Positions 53,513-62,221 are shown, counted from the stretch's first letter. The stretch is DNA of 64,000 bases from Thermoproteota archaeon (GCA_003352285.1 QQVN01000003.1:1-64000); one strand, 5' to 3'. The notes: a model not told the origin generated them from the sequence alone. Numbers and translations: made by a program.

Positions 53513-54829
53513 TTGAGAGATTATTTTTTACAAACTGGTGCCGATGAAATTCAGGATTCTATCAGTCAAAGCTTTTCAAATATTATTGATCAAATTACTC
53601 CGGACCTAAGTCACACGAACTTTGTTACTGACTTGGCTATTATCATGATAATAGGTGCAGTAGTTACTTTAGCATTCTTCAAAATTAGGCAACCACTAAT
53701 CATTGGTTATCTCTTTGCAGGAATGCTTATTGGGCCACTTTCTCCATTGTGGGCTTGGCTACTTCCTGAAGTAGAACCTTCTAGTCATTTGGAGGGAATC
53801 GGCATACTTGCAGATATTTCCGCGTTGAATCTTTTTGCTGAGATTGGCGTAATCTTGTTACTATTTGTTATAGGGATAGAATTTCCATATGCAAAGATCA
53901 AATCTATTGGTAAAGTGGCAGTAGGGGTCGGAACCATTGGATTGTTTTCAACACTAGGAGTGGTATTTTTAACTGCAAATTCATTTGGTATGAATTTTAT
54001 GGATTCTTTGTTTTTGGGTGCTGCGCTATCGATTAGCAGTACTGCAGTAATTGTAAAGATTCTGACTGACATGGGCAAAATTAAGAGAGAATCATCAATT
54101 CTGGTTTTGGGTATATTGATTATCGAAGACGTCGTGGCCGTAATTTTGATTTCTACATTACAATCTATTGCACTAGTCGGAAGTGTTTCAATAGAAGGAA
54201 TCGTGGTTGTGGTCTTAGTAGCAACTGGATTGATAGTCGGCACATTTACAATTGGTACAAGAATTATTCCTCAACTTATTGACAGAGTAGCAGCTGCAGA
54301 ACATCGAGAAATTCTACTTTTGAGTGTATTGGGACTCTGCTTTGGATACTCGTTACTTGCAAATGTTGTCGGTCTGTCTGTTGCAATAGGGGCCTTTTTA
54401 GCAGGGGTTTTGGTAGCAGAGTCAAAGTCTGCTGAAGTCTCAAAGATAATATCCAGTCCAATTAAAGACATGTTTGTAGCAATTTTCTTCATTTCTGTAG
54501 GTGCATTAATGGATGTTAGTCAAGTCGGAGATTACATTATTTTGGCTCTGGTTCTAATTTTGGTAGCAACTTTTATGAAATTTGGAGGAAATTTACTAGG
54601 GAATTTCATTTTCAGACAGAAAAGAAGAAAATCACTACGAACTGCTTTCACACTTGCTGCACCAAGAGGAGAATTCTCAATTGTAATTGTCAAAACTGGG
54701 GTTGACATAGGTGCAGTTAGCAGCTTTGTGTTTCCTCTAATTGGTTTAATTTCAATTATTACGGCGTTCATTTCGCCATTTTTAATAAAGGCCAGTGACA
54801 AGATAGTTCCAAAACTCAAGGAAGATTAG
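53513..54829 (+). CDS. Cation:proton antiporter, CPA2 family
   Basis: The 438-residue protein has about 12 transmembrane helices after a soluble 35-residue N-terminus. QPLIIGYLFAGMLIGP, LLLFVIGIEFPYAKIKSIG, GAALSISSTAVIVKIL and IEDVVAVILIS follow KefB/NapA-type Na+(K+)/H+ exchangers, with the conserved Asp in the last motif. There is no RCK/TrkA-N domain at the C-terminus. TTG start about 27 bp after a ctttttaaag promoter element. The next gene starts 2 bp after the stop and may encode a soluble partner. Confidence 0.92.
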   Translation: MRDYFLQTGADEIQDSISQSFSNIIDQITPDLSHTNFVTDLAIIMIIGAVVTLAFFKIRQPLIIGYLFAGMLIGPLSPLWAWLLPEVEPSSHLEGIGILADISALNLFAEIGVILLLFVIGIEFPYAKIKSIGKVAVGVGTIGLFSTLGVVFLTANSFGMNFMDSLFLGAALSISSTAVIVKILTDMGKIKRESSILVLGILIIEDVVAVILISTLQSIALVGSVSIEGIVVVVLVATGLIVGTFTIGTRIIPQLIDRVAAAEHREILLLSVLGLCFGYSLLANVVGLSVAIGAFLAGVLVAESKSAEVSKIISSPIKDMFVAIFFISVGALMDVSQVGDYIILALVLILVATFMKFGGNLLGNFIFRQKRRKSLRTAFTLAAPRGEFSIVIVKTGVDIGAVSSFVFPLIGLISIITAFISPFLIKASDKIVPKLKED

Positions 54830-54831
54830 AA

Positions 54832-55266
54832 ATGACACAAGATGAAATGAAAAAATTACTCGAGCAAGTACATGAAGGAATTACCACATTTGATTACAAT
54901 GGCACAAAAATACCATGCATAATACTTTCAGAAAAAAGATTTGATGAAATCATGCAAAAAGTTGCTGGAAAACCAATATCTGTTGATACTAATTTGAATA
55001 TTTTACAAGATGGATTAGGACATGTCTTTGTTGAGGTCTTACTTACATTTTCAGATGGCGGAATCAACGAAAAGATACTGCTTAATGCAAATACTTCTTT
55101 GGAGTTTTTTGAATTACTGGCAAAGACATCAATGCTTGCCATATCTTCACCACATTCTGAGATTGGTAAAGACAATGTCTTTATGATTCAGTTGCCAAGG
55201 CCTGAAAAAGCCACAAACGCATTAGAGATAATAAAACGCGGTATAGAATCATCTAATTCAAATTAG
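54832..55266 (+). CDS. Hypothetical protein linked to the antiporter
   Basis: The 144-residue soluble protein has an alpha/beta pattern (GHVFVEVLLTFSDGGINEKILL, SLEFFELLAKTSMLAI). It begins 2 bp after the antiporter stop, so it is cotranscribed and may modulate or accompany it. No known domain recognised. A tRNA gene on the opposite strand ends immediately after it. Confidence 0.7.
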   Translation: MTQDEMKKLLEQVHEGITTFDYNGTKIPCIILSEKRFDEIMQKVAGKPISVDTNLNILQDGLGHVFVEVLLTFSDGGINEKILLNANTSLEFFELLAKTSMLAISSPHSEIGKDNVFMIQLPRPEKATNALEIIKRGIESSNSN

Positions 55267-55267
55267 A

Positions 55268-55341
55268 TGCAGTTGCCGGGATTCGAACCCGGGTCACGAA
55301 CTTGGCAAGCTCGAATATTAACCAAACTGTACTACAACTGC
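55268..55341 (-). tRNA. tRNA-Gly(GCC)
   Basis: On the minus strand the acceptor gcagttg pairs with caactgc. The anticodon stem cgagc/gttcg holds loop ttgccaa, giving anticodon GCC. The T arm is ccggg-ttcgaat-cccgg. The discriminator is A and CCA is not encoded. The D arm is weakly paired. A TATA-like element (tattaaag on the plus strand, 55365-55372) lies at the right distance upstream. Confidence 0.93.
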
Positions 55342-55421
55342 TCAATCGATGTTTTCGAGTTTCTCTATTAAAGGGTACTGATTATTGCGATTATTTTTAT
55401 TCTAAATGAGTAAAGTATTGT

Positions 55422-55694
55422 GTGGATAAAATCTTAGAAAATAAGATGAATGAAAAAATTAATGAAGTTTTTTCAAATTCATCTGAAATATCATCCATTG
55501 TAAATTTGCTTGATAAATTATCGTCTAATCGTGATTCATTTGCATATGGAATTTTCATAGGAAGATTGTACAATTCATTTTATTATCAGTGTAGGAGAAT
55601 TTTAAAACGTAATCCTACAGAAGAGGAATTTTCCGAATTCATTGAGATGTTAAAATCAAGAGAGAAAGAATTTCTGAAATTGGTTTTTCCCTGA
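55422..55694 (+). CDS. Hypothetical protein, 90 residues
   Basis: GTG start. The small helical protein (NKMNEKINEVFSNSSEISSI, YGIFIGRLYNSFYYQCRRIL, EEEFSEFIEMLKSREKEFL) has no membrane segment. The ATG at 55445 is an alternative start. It converges on uL16/L10e with a 5-bp gap. Family not recognised. Confidence 0.6.
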   Translation: MDKILENKMNEKINEVFSNSSEISSIVNLLDKLSSNRDSFAYGIFIGRLYNSFYYQCRRILKRNPTEEEFSEFIEMLKSREKEFLKLVFP

Positions 55695-55699
55695 TGTGA

Positions 55700-56194
55700 T
55701 TATTTTAATGGAATGACTTTGATTGTTGGAGTGCCTGGTAATTTTACACATGCACTCTTGAGTGCCTTTTTTGTGTGTTCCAAATGCTCTTTTTTGACAT
55801 GTGCTTCATAGATTACTTGACCTTGTTTGACTCTAGCTGCCAAACTAACTGCTTTACCAAATGCTCTTCTCATTCCTTCTTGAAGTCTATCTGCACCTGC
55901 TGTTGCAATCATCTTATTTTCTCGTAGTAATACGTGTGGGTATACTCTTAATCTTGAATAATATCCTGTTTCACCTGTTACTTGTTCTATGGTCTTGTTT
56001 GCTGCAAGCCTTGTTGATTCTATTGCCATATGTCTGATCTGTATCTTTTCATTTACTAGTAACTGGACACAAAAATCATAATCTCCCATCTTGCCAGTTT
56101 GAAATTTTGCAATTTTTATCTGAGGTTTACCCTTGATGTACTTTTTTCTAGCGTAGGGTTGTCCATTACTTTTTCTGTAGTTTGCACCGTGCAT
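55700..56194 (-). CDS. rpl10e: Ribosomal protein uL16 (L10e)
   Basis: The 164-residue protein from ATG 56194 starts MHGANYRKSNGQPYARKKYIKG, in line with archaeal L10e; a TTG at 56212 would add six residues. IAKFQTGKMGDYDF and GADRLQEGMRRAFGKAVSLAARV are conserved elements contacting the tRNA and 23S rRNA central region. Confidence 0.94.
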   Translation of the reverse strand: MHGANYRKSNGQPYARKKYIKGKPQIKIAKFQTGKMGDYDFCVQLLVNEKIQIRHMAIESTRLAANKTIEQVTGETGYYSRLRVYPHVLLRENKMIATAGADRLQEGMRRAFGKAVSLAARVKQGQVIYEAHVKKEHLEHTKKALKSACVKLPGTPTIKVIPLK

Positions 56195-56308
56195 ATTCTC
56201 ACTTATGACCAAGTGAGTTAGATGCCCATATTTTAACGGTTAGCCACGATTATTCGTAAATTTTGATTCTCATGGGATTCATATATTGTAATGCTAATTT
56301 CAAACATT

Positions 56309-56875
56309 ATGGATAATGACTCGGAGCCAAATGTAGAGGGTATGTTAATTGACGATCAAACTTTCATTTCTGACTCTACAATGCAACATGATTTAGAGCT
56401 AAAAGGGTATGGAGATTTAACTGAGAAAAAATTTTTTCTCAAACCCTTTGAGGCACTTTATCTGTTGTATTCTAATAAACTAAAACTTCACAAAGGAAGT
56501 AAACTTGTAGACTTTGATACCTTGATGCAAATTTGTATAAAATTTGATGAGGACATTCTTACTAAATTTCTAATTTATCGAGATTTGAAGACTCGAGGCT
56601 ATACTGTAAAAGATGGATTTGGATTTGGTTTTGATTTTCGAGTTTATGATAGGGGACATTTTGGCGCAAAGGGAGCAAAGTATTTGGTATTTGGTTTAAA
56701 CGAAGGGAGGCAAGAAAAGATTGGTAAACTTCAACAAAAAGTAGAAGAGATTACGCAAATGGGAAAAGAGCCTATCATTGCGGTAGTGGAAAAAAGAGGT
56801 GAAGTAATCTACTATAAAATTTCTAAAATAAACTTCCTTGAAAACAAAGAACGAGTTAGTATGAATTTTTCCTAA
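56309..56875 (+). CDS. endA: tRNA-splicing endonuclease EndA
   Basis: EndA cuts bulge-helix-bulge introns from pre-tRNA, such as the tRNA-Ser at 9252. The C-terminal catalytic fold has KFLIYRDLKTRGYTVKDGFG and DFRVYDRG with the catalytic Tyr, followed by GAKGAKYLVFGLNEG. In homologues His usually directly precedes AKYLV; here Gly does, and the nearest His is six residues earlier (RGHFG). ATG 56309 gives 188 residues; an ATG at 56291 would sit almost on the TATA-like catatat. Converges on the next gene with a 4-bp overlap. Confidence 0.9.
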   Translation: MDNDSEPNVEGMLIDDQTFISDSTMQHDLELKGYGDLTEKKFFLKPFEALYLLYSNKLKLHKGSKLVDFDTLMQICIKFDEDILTKFLIYRDLKTRGYTVKDGFGFGFDFRVYDRGHFGAKGAKYLVFGLNEGRQEKIGKLQQKVEEITQMGKEPIIAVVEKRGEVIYYKISKINFLENKERVSMNFS

Positions 56876-57561
56876 TCTCTCTCAATTACCCAATCTGATG
56901 AAAATTTTAATAAATTATTTTTTTCTGCGTAACTAAAATCATAGACTTCAACATATTTTGTTTTGTTTTCCCACAAATTTTCAAAATCTTTAATCTTTGT
57001 GTCTACTCGGCTTTTATCATTCCAGGAAGTAAATACATCCACTGATTCAAAATTTCTATTGTCAAGACTAAATGATCTGTTTGATGTTCCACTAAATGCC
57101 ACTACGTCGTCCTTATCGTCAATAAATAATCCAATTCTTTCGCTAAATGAGCCAACTACGTCATCCGAATTTGGTATGGCAATTTTTACTGCTACCTGAT
57201 GATTCTTTACCATTTCTCTTACTTGACGAAATTTAGGATCTTCTGTTTGAAGATTCAAACCAGATGCTGGTTCAGAAAAAATTTTTTTAATTATGGCAAG
57301 GTCTGAAACATTAAACCTATGTCCAGAAACAATTCTTAATTTTGCTTTATTCTTTGCAAAATTATCAAAACCCATTGATAATGTGGTGAGTCCCTTTAGT
57401 GATACATACTCTATACATCTATCATATTCTATGCAATTACTTAGGCATGGAATGAAAAATTCCTTAATGATGTCATCCCTATCTGATCTGTATTCTTCCT
57501 TTAATGGAATGTCTCTTAATCCCAATACTCCAACTAAGATGTGGTTTCTTTTAATAAACAA
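56872..57561 (-). CDS. Phospholipase D-like domain protein, degenerate
   Basis: The 229-residue protein resembles the PLD-type N-terminal module of certain DEAD/DEAH helicases: FFIPCLSNCIEYDRCIEYVS, AKLRIVSGHRFNVSDLAII and VVAFSGTSNRSFS, then DVFTSW. In functional modules the segment before the active site reads HxK; here the corresponding residues are SER (SFSERIGLF), so the catalytic His and Lys are replaced. The helicase part is absent. It may be a non-catalytic nucleic-acid-binding protein or a remnant of a larger defence or repair protein. Confidence 0.7.
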   Translation of the reverse strand: MFIKRNHILVGVLGLRDIPLKEEYRSDRDDIIKEFFIPCLSNCIEYDRCIEYVSLKGLTTLSMGFDNFAKNKAKLRIVSGHRFNVSDLAIIKKIFSEPASGLNLQTEDPKFRQVREMVKNHQVAVKIAIPNSDDVVGSFSERIGLFIDDKDDVVAFSGTSNRSFSLDNRNFESVDVFTSWNDKSRVDTKIKDFENLWENKTKYVEVYDFSYAEKNNLLKFSSDWVIERD

Positions 57562-57594
57562 TTACAAAATTAATTCTGAAGATAAAATAACTAA

Positions 57595-57670
57595 TGCTCC
57601 CGCCGGGATTTGAACCCGGGATCACTGCCTTGAGAGGGCAGTATGCTTAGCCGGACTACACCACAGGAGC
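57595..57670 (-). tRNA. tRNA-Glu(CTC)
   Basis: On the minus strand the acceptor gctcctg pairs with cgggagc (one G-U). The anticodon stem ctgcc/ggcag holds loop ctctcaa, giving anticodon CTC. The T arm is ccggg-ttcaaat-cccgg. The discriminator is A and CCA is not encoded. A TATA-like aatttaaag (plus-strand 57696-57704) lies about 26 bp upstream. Confidence 0.94.
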
Positions 57671-57781
57671 TTGTTAAAAAATCATCTTAAATCGCAATTT
57701 AAAGCAATGTTTTGACTTTGCATTTGTTTGTAAAAATTAGTCTGTTTGATACTTTATAGAAAATAATTTTCTATCTTTTTT

Positions 57782-58663
57782 ATGGATGAAAAAAAATTGT
57801 TAGAAATGATCACCCACAATAATTTTCCCGTAGGGATTGGTGGTTGTAAATATCATGATTTTTCATATGATTGCTGTGAATACAATGTTACTATCTTTGA
57901 TGATTTAAATCAAGATTCTAGTGTCATTCAATTGGATGATGATCTTATTAAAATTCAACATGGCACACTTTTAGAATCTAATTCCAATATTTTAGTTCAA
58001 TTTGATTCAATGAAGATTATCCTTGATGAAAAATGGGAATTAAAGATGCTTTTAAGCAAAATTCATGAGAACAAAAATAAATTTTTTGATGACTATGCTA
58101 AATCATGCCTAATTGAATCACTTTTTTGTACGTCTAAAGCAAAAGAAGGAATAAAAAACAATGATGGTTTTGCCTCCTGTTGGATAAAGTCATCTGCATA
58201 TTATTTAGCTGATGCAATTTCTTTACTTAATATGACTAGACCCTGCCCTACACATCTTCTTAGTTTGTCTAGAAGTTTTAAAAAAAATAAAATTAACAGT
58301 CATCTTTTGACAGTTACACAATGTATTGGTGTAGAAAGGGCTACTCCTTCGCTTTTATTGAGAATGTTAAAATCAACTATTGGTTTTTCTGAAATGATTG
58401 GAAAAACAAATGATTCTGAAATTATAAAATCCAAATATGAGTTTCTTTTGAAAAACTCTCTTTTATCTGATTGTTACTTTTACTTTGGATATCTTAACAG
58501 GAATAATTTTGTCTCAATAAAAAACACCCTTCACAGACACCCCGAATACATTCATGTTTTAAAAACTGCCTTTGATATAGAAAATGACAAAACCATCATA
58601 AGCCAACAAATTGATTCACTTCAGAATGCATCAAAGGAAATCTTATCAGGGTTGAATCAATAG
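57782..58663 (+). CDS. Hypothetical protein, 293 residues
   Basis: The soluble protein is rich in Asn, Lys and Cys (about nine Cys). It has an N-terminal beta-rich part (GIGGCKYHDFSYDCCEYNVTIFDD) and a helical remainder (KSSAYYLADAISLLNMTRPCPTH). No signal peptide or membrane helix. ATG start. It is more AT-rich in codon choice than the ribosomal genes. Family not recognised; it may bind metal, given GGCKYHDFSYDCC. Confidence 0.65.
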   Translation: MDEKKLLEMITHNNFPVGIGGCKYHDFSYDCCEYNVTIFDDLNQDSSVIQLDDDLIKIQHGTLLESNSNILVQFDSMKIILDEKWELKMLLSKIHENKNKFFDDYAKSCLIESLFCTSKAKEGIKNNDGFASCWIKSSAYYLADAISLLNMTRPCPTHLLSLSRSFKKNKINSHLLTVTQCIGVERATPSLLLRMLKSTIGFSEMIGKTNDSEIIKSKYEFLLKNSLLSDCYFYFGYLNRNNFVSIKNTLHRHPEYIHVLKTAFDIENDKTIISQQIDSLQNASKEILSGLNQ

Positions 58664-58717
58664 TCTGTACGTATCTATATTCTAAACCTTTAAAATCATG
58701 TATGAGATCTTGAACTC

Positions 58718-58861
58718 ATGACAGATCAAGCATGTGGCTGCGAAGCAGACAGCGGCGATCCTGATTATGCATGTGATTGTGCTATGCAAGGACATTGTAT
58801 TTGTAGTGAAGATTGCAAATGCGGTACTGACGTCTGCAAAGAAGCAACTAAACAATTTTAG
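58718..58861 (+). CDS. Metallothionein-like Cys-rich mini-protein
   Basis: ATG...TAG encodes 47 residues with nine Cys at 6, 8, 19, 21, 27, 29, 33, 35 and 40, eight of them in four C-x-C pairs (CGC, CDC, CIC, CKC), and His26 beside Cys27. There is almost no hydrophobic core. This is the pattern of metallothioneins, which bind several Cu+ or Zn2+ ions. A TATA-like ctttaaaa lies about 25 bp upstream, giving a leaderless gene. Copper handling is an attractive role because ammonia oxidisers of this lineage rely on copper enzymes. Confidence 0.75.
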   Translation: MTDQACGCEADSGDPDYACDCAMQGHCICSEDCKCGTDVCKEATKQF

Positions 58862-58905
58862 AAGTTTAGATTTTCAATCTTTTCTTTTATTTTTCAATTT
58901 TTTTA

Positions 58906-59073
58906 CTAATCGTCATCTTGCTCAAATCCCCATGATTTAACAAGATCTTTTTGAAACTGATCTGCTTGTTTTTCATTGAGGGAGAATCCACAATTCTTAT
59001 GTGTTGGAACTACGATCATTCCGTCTAGTTTGAATTCCACTTCATACAAGTGGACTTTTGAACAATCACACAT
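58906..59073 (-). CDS. 55-residue hypothetical protein with three Cys
   Basis: ATG at 59073 to TAG at 58906 encodes 55 residues starting MCDCSKVHLYEVEF, with HKNCGF in the middle (Cys2, Cys4, His25, Cys28) and an acidic end (EQDDD). The CxC plus HxxC set could hold one metal ion. It converges on the metallothionein-like gene, 44 bp away. Function unknown. Confidence 0.65.
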   Translation of the reverse strand: MCDCSKVHLYEVEFKLDGMIVVPTHKNCGFSLNEKQADQFQKDLVKSWGFEQDDD

Positions 59074-59151
59074 TTACAAAATATTCGAATATGCCTCTAT
59101 ATTTGCTTATTTGAATAACCTTTAACTAGGTAAATTCGCAATTCTGATTGC

Positions 59152-60612
59152 TTGAATAGTAAATTTGCTGTAATATTATTGGTTGCCGTATTATTTACTG
59201 GAAGTATTCCATTACCTACAGCATTTGCACAATTTCAACAGGGCGGCGTAAACAAGGAAGGAAGTTGGTATGTTGGTGAAGGTCTAAAAAAAGGTGATTA
59301 TTTTTCGTATAGTTTTTGCCATGTAGATTATGAGGAATGCAGTCCATTACGAATTGATTTTTGGATTAAAGGTGATAGAACAGTTGGTTCTGAAGAAAAA
59401 TGGCTTGCAGAAGCTGTAGTATATGATGGTGCATTTGTATTGAAAGGAGATATGGAGATGGGCAAAGTTGCACCTGAGCCAAGTGGCGGTTCTGAAAATC
59501 TAACTCCATATCGTGCCGCATTCAAATCTTCCATAGCTTGGTTATCTGCATATGCAACTGCCGATATTGGAATATCTGGAAAGGGACCTAGAGAATTCAA
59601 GGCAGTTTCTTGGGGAAAGATAGCAAACATTGGTGGTGAACAAATTCTTCCAACTAGCATTGAAACAATCAAAGTAAAAGGTGGTACATTTGAAACCGTT
59701 AAATTAACTTGGAAAACAGGTGGTGCAGTAAACAAAGTTTGGATTGTAGATGAATTTCCTTTTCCTGTAAAGGCATCAACATTTACACATGTAGCTGAGG
59801 GCATTCCTCCATCTGAATATGTCTTTGAGTTATTATCTTACAAGGAGAACATTACGTCAGATCCTTTCGCAAATGTAAAAGAGGTTTTACCAAAGAAAGC
59901 AAAAGAAGGTTGCTCTAAAAACTATGAATTAACTTCAATCAAAAAACCTTCAAAAGATTTCAAATATTTAGTTGAGATAAAATATGGACCAAAAAACCCT
60001 GCAACCGGATGTAGCATAGAATGGTTTATCAGTTTTAAAAATAAGTTCAACCAAGAGGAATTCTTAAACCAAGTTCAATATGATATTCTAGTAGTAGATG
60101 ATAATCTTAAACCCAAACGTTCCATCGCACAAGAGGAAGGAAAGAACTTTTTGTATTCTGCATCTGGTCAGGTCAGAACTTTTACTATAGTCGATGAATC
60201 CCCTGGAACAGCTCGCTATGTTATTTGGATATATGGTACAAGCCCAGACTACATAGTTCCCCCATTAGATGAGCTTGATTATCTTCCTATAGATATCACG
60301 ATTTCTGGTGAACAAACTATCTTGACTCCAAAGACTACAGTACAGATTCCAGATTGGATTAAGAACAATGCAAAATGGTGGGCAGATGGTCAAATAGACG
60401 ATAACTCATTTGTGCAAGGAATACAATTTCTAATTAAAGAAGGAATAATGAAGATTCCGTCCACTACCCAAGGAACTGGTTCAGGTTCTAATGAAATTCC
60501 ATCCTGGATTAGAAATAATGCTGGATGGTGGGCAGATGGGGCTATTACCGATAATGATTTTGTGCAAGGAATTCAATTCTTGATACAAAATGGAATCATG
60601 CGTATTTCCTAA
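59152..60612 (+). CDS. Exported protein with two IPxWIKNNA repeats
   Basis: The 486-residue protein (TTG start) has a signal peptide (residues 1-26, ending PTAFA). A large beta-rich domain follows (GEGLKKGDYFSYSFCHVDY; EYVFELLSYKENI). A second domain is rich in Lys/Glu, and two C-terminal repeats of about 38 residues lie at 399-437 and 449-486: IPDWIKNNAKWWADGQIDDN and IPSWIRNNAGWWADGAITDN, each ending in FVQGIQFLI...GIM. I know this repeat from other thaumarchaeal exported proteins; its ligand is unknown. Confidence 0.85.
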   Translation: MNSKFAVILLVAVLFTGSIPLPTAFAQFQQGGVNKEGSWYVGEGLKKGDYFSYSFCHVDYEECSPLRIDFWIKGDRTVGSEEKWLAEAVVYDGAFVLKGDMEMGKVAPEPSGGSENLTPYRAAFKSSIAWLSAYATADIGISGKGPREFKAVSWGKIANIGGEQILPTSIETIKVKGGTFETVKLTWKTGGAVNKVWIVDEFPFPVKASTFTHVAEGIPPSEYVFELLSYKENITSDPFANVKEVLPKKAKEGCSKNYELTSIKKPSKDFKYLVEIKYGPKNPATGCSIEWFISFKNKFNQEEFLNQVQYDILVVDDNLKPKRSIAQEEGKNFLYSASGQVRTFTIVDESPGTARYVIWIYGTSPDYIVPPLDELDYLPIDITISGEQTILTPKTTVQIPDWIKNNAKWWADGQIDDNSFVQGIQFLIKEGIMKIPSTTQGTGSGSNEIPSWIRNNAGWWADGAITDNDFVQGIQFLIQNGIMRIS

Positions 60613-60662
60613 ACATGTACTAATCAAGACTTAAACACGGAATCAATTTAGAATGAAATCAA

Positions 60663-61022
60663 ATGGGTCTGTTTAACTATCCTAAAAGAAAATTACGAAA
60701 ACTTGCTAAAAATGGTGATTACAAAGAGGCAATTGAATTTGGAAAAAGCATCGAGAAAAAATTTGCCCAAGACACTGACTTCTTATTTATTATGGGTAGT
60801 ATTTTCTACATATTAGAAGATGCAAAAACTTCTTTGTCATACTTTGAGCGTGTACTCTCAATAAATCCAAACGACATTGAAACATTACTCTTAAAATCAA
60901 ATATTCAGATATTCTTACAAAACAAAGAACTGGCAACTCAATGCTTGAACAAAATACTAGAATTAGATCCAGAACACCAAGAGGCAAAACTACTTTTAGA
61001 AAAAATATCTCACAATCAATGA
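60663..61022 (+). CDS. Tetratricopeptide repeat protein
   Basis: The 119-residue helical protein has about three TPR units (GDYKEAIEFGKSIEKKF, DAKTSLSYFERVLSINPND, NKELATQCLNKILELDPEH). TPRs mediate protein-protein contacts. It starts 50 bp after the exported protein and overlaps the convergent gene by 7 bp. Confidence 0.85.
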   Translation: MGLFNYPKRKLRKLAKNGDYKEAIEFGKSIEKKFAQDTDFLFIMGSIFYILEDAKTSLSYFERVLSINPNDIETLLLKSNIQIFLQNKELATQCLNKILELDPEHQEAKLLLEKISHNQ

Positions 61023-61489
61023 TCTAATTTATAGACATTTACAAAAAGCCAATCACAAAATTCAGTAACACTTTCCGTAAACTCACACCAAATGTGAAGT
61101 GAATGCGGTAAGATATCAATTCTACCTTTCTCAAAAAATACCTTTACTCCCTCTTTTCCTTCATACATGTATGCATCCTCTGTTTTTGAATCCTTGAACA
61201 ACTCTTTGGCTTTTTCTTTTATTATCTCACGACTAATGGGAAAGTTTGTTTTGGTTTGATCAATGATTATACTTAGATCTTGTTTGCCATACATCTCAAA
61301 GTTTTCGATTTTCCCTTCCTGTGGAAAGTTCACGATTAATTTGATGTTGTTTTTCTTGCCTACTGCAAAGCCAATCTCCGTAATCTTTGTGTATGCTATT
61401 GCAGGATTTTTCTTTAGCAAAAATCTAATTTGCGGTAAATTTGATTTTAATTGTACCTGTAATTCTTTTACGATTGATGAAAAACTCAT
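61016..61489 (-). CDS. Hypothetical protein, 157 residues
   Basis: The soluble alpha/beta protein contains KITEIGFAVGKKNNIKLIVNFP, EDAYMYEGKEGVKVFFEKGRIDI and a Trp/Cys-containing end (HIWCEFTESVTEFCDWLF). ATG start. No family recognised. It is divergent from the gene at 61567. Confidence 0.65.
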   Translation of the reverse strand: MSFSSIVKELQVQLKSNLPQIRFLLKKNPAIAYTKITEIGFAVGKKNNIKLIVNFPQEGKIENFEMYGKQDLSIIIDQTKTNFPISREIIKEKAKELFKDSKTEDAYMYEGKEGVKVFFEKGRIDILPHSLHIWCEFTESVTEFCDWLFVNVYKLDH

Positions 61490-61566
61490 GACTGAAATTT
61501 TACAACGACTAGTTAATAATTGAATTTATTGGGATTGGTTTTTTTAGATGTAATCCAAGTAAATTC

Positions 61567-62211
61567 ATGGCATTACCTATGGATTATGATTCATTACGTT
61601 CAGATGAGAGTTCCGAGCGCGCAAACAGTCTTGAAGATTATAAAATTACATGTATGCAGTTTATCAAGGATATTTCAAAAGATTATCTTGCTTGGGTTGA
61701 TTACTACAAATTGCCAGATGAAGAGGACAAAAAACGAAGAGCTGGAATATTTTCTACTATTGAGAGAACCAATGAATGGATAGCAAAAATTGCACAATCT
61801 ATCAAAAGTGTTGATGTTGTAATGAATGATGGCGTTCAAAAGATGGCTGAATCCACTGCAGGAAAACCATTCCCTATTGGTGTGTTTGTAAATAAAACAT
61901 CTAGCTATACGTTATCCAAACCTGGAATAATTGATGTCAATGTAAAAGCAACTGGACGTGAAGGAAGAAAGACAAAACTTGGGTTTCATTTTAAAGATGA
62001 TAGATTTAGGATTGAATCTTCTTGTAAGGCATTCATTGACGAAATCAATCTCCCACAGGATGAATTTGATGTTATGGATTTACATCTAAAATTACATGCA
62101 GAAGAATGCAAACAACGTGATGTAATTTCATTTACTGTTACTGTCTCTGAAATGAATAACAATCAAGAATCAGACAGACGTGGCGTTAGTACAATAATTC
62201 ACATAGTTTAA
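61567..62211 (+). CDS. Hypothetical protein, 214 residues
   Basis: The soluble protein starts MALPMDYDSLRSDESSERAN. A helical N-terminal half (LAWVDYYKLPDEEDKKRRAGI, NEWIAKIAQSIKSVDVVMND) precedes a beta-sandwich-like C-terminal half (SYTLSKPGIIDVNVKATGREGRKTKLGFHF). No signal or known catalytic motif. It converges on the archaellin gene 10 bp away. Confidence 0.65.
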   Translation: MALPMDYDSLRSDESSERANSLEDYKITCMQFIKDISKDYLAWVDYYKLPDEEDKKRRAGIFSTIERTNEWIAKIAQSIKSVDVVMNDGVQKMAESTAGKPFPIGVFVNKTSSYTLSKPGIIDVNVKATGREGRKTKLGFHFKDDRFRIESSCKAFIDEINLPQDEFDVMDLHLKLHAEECKQRDVISFTVTVSEMNNNQESDRRGVSTIIHIV

Positions 62212-62221
62212 GATTTAGGAT

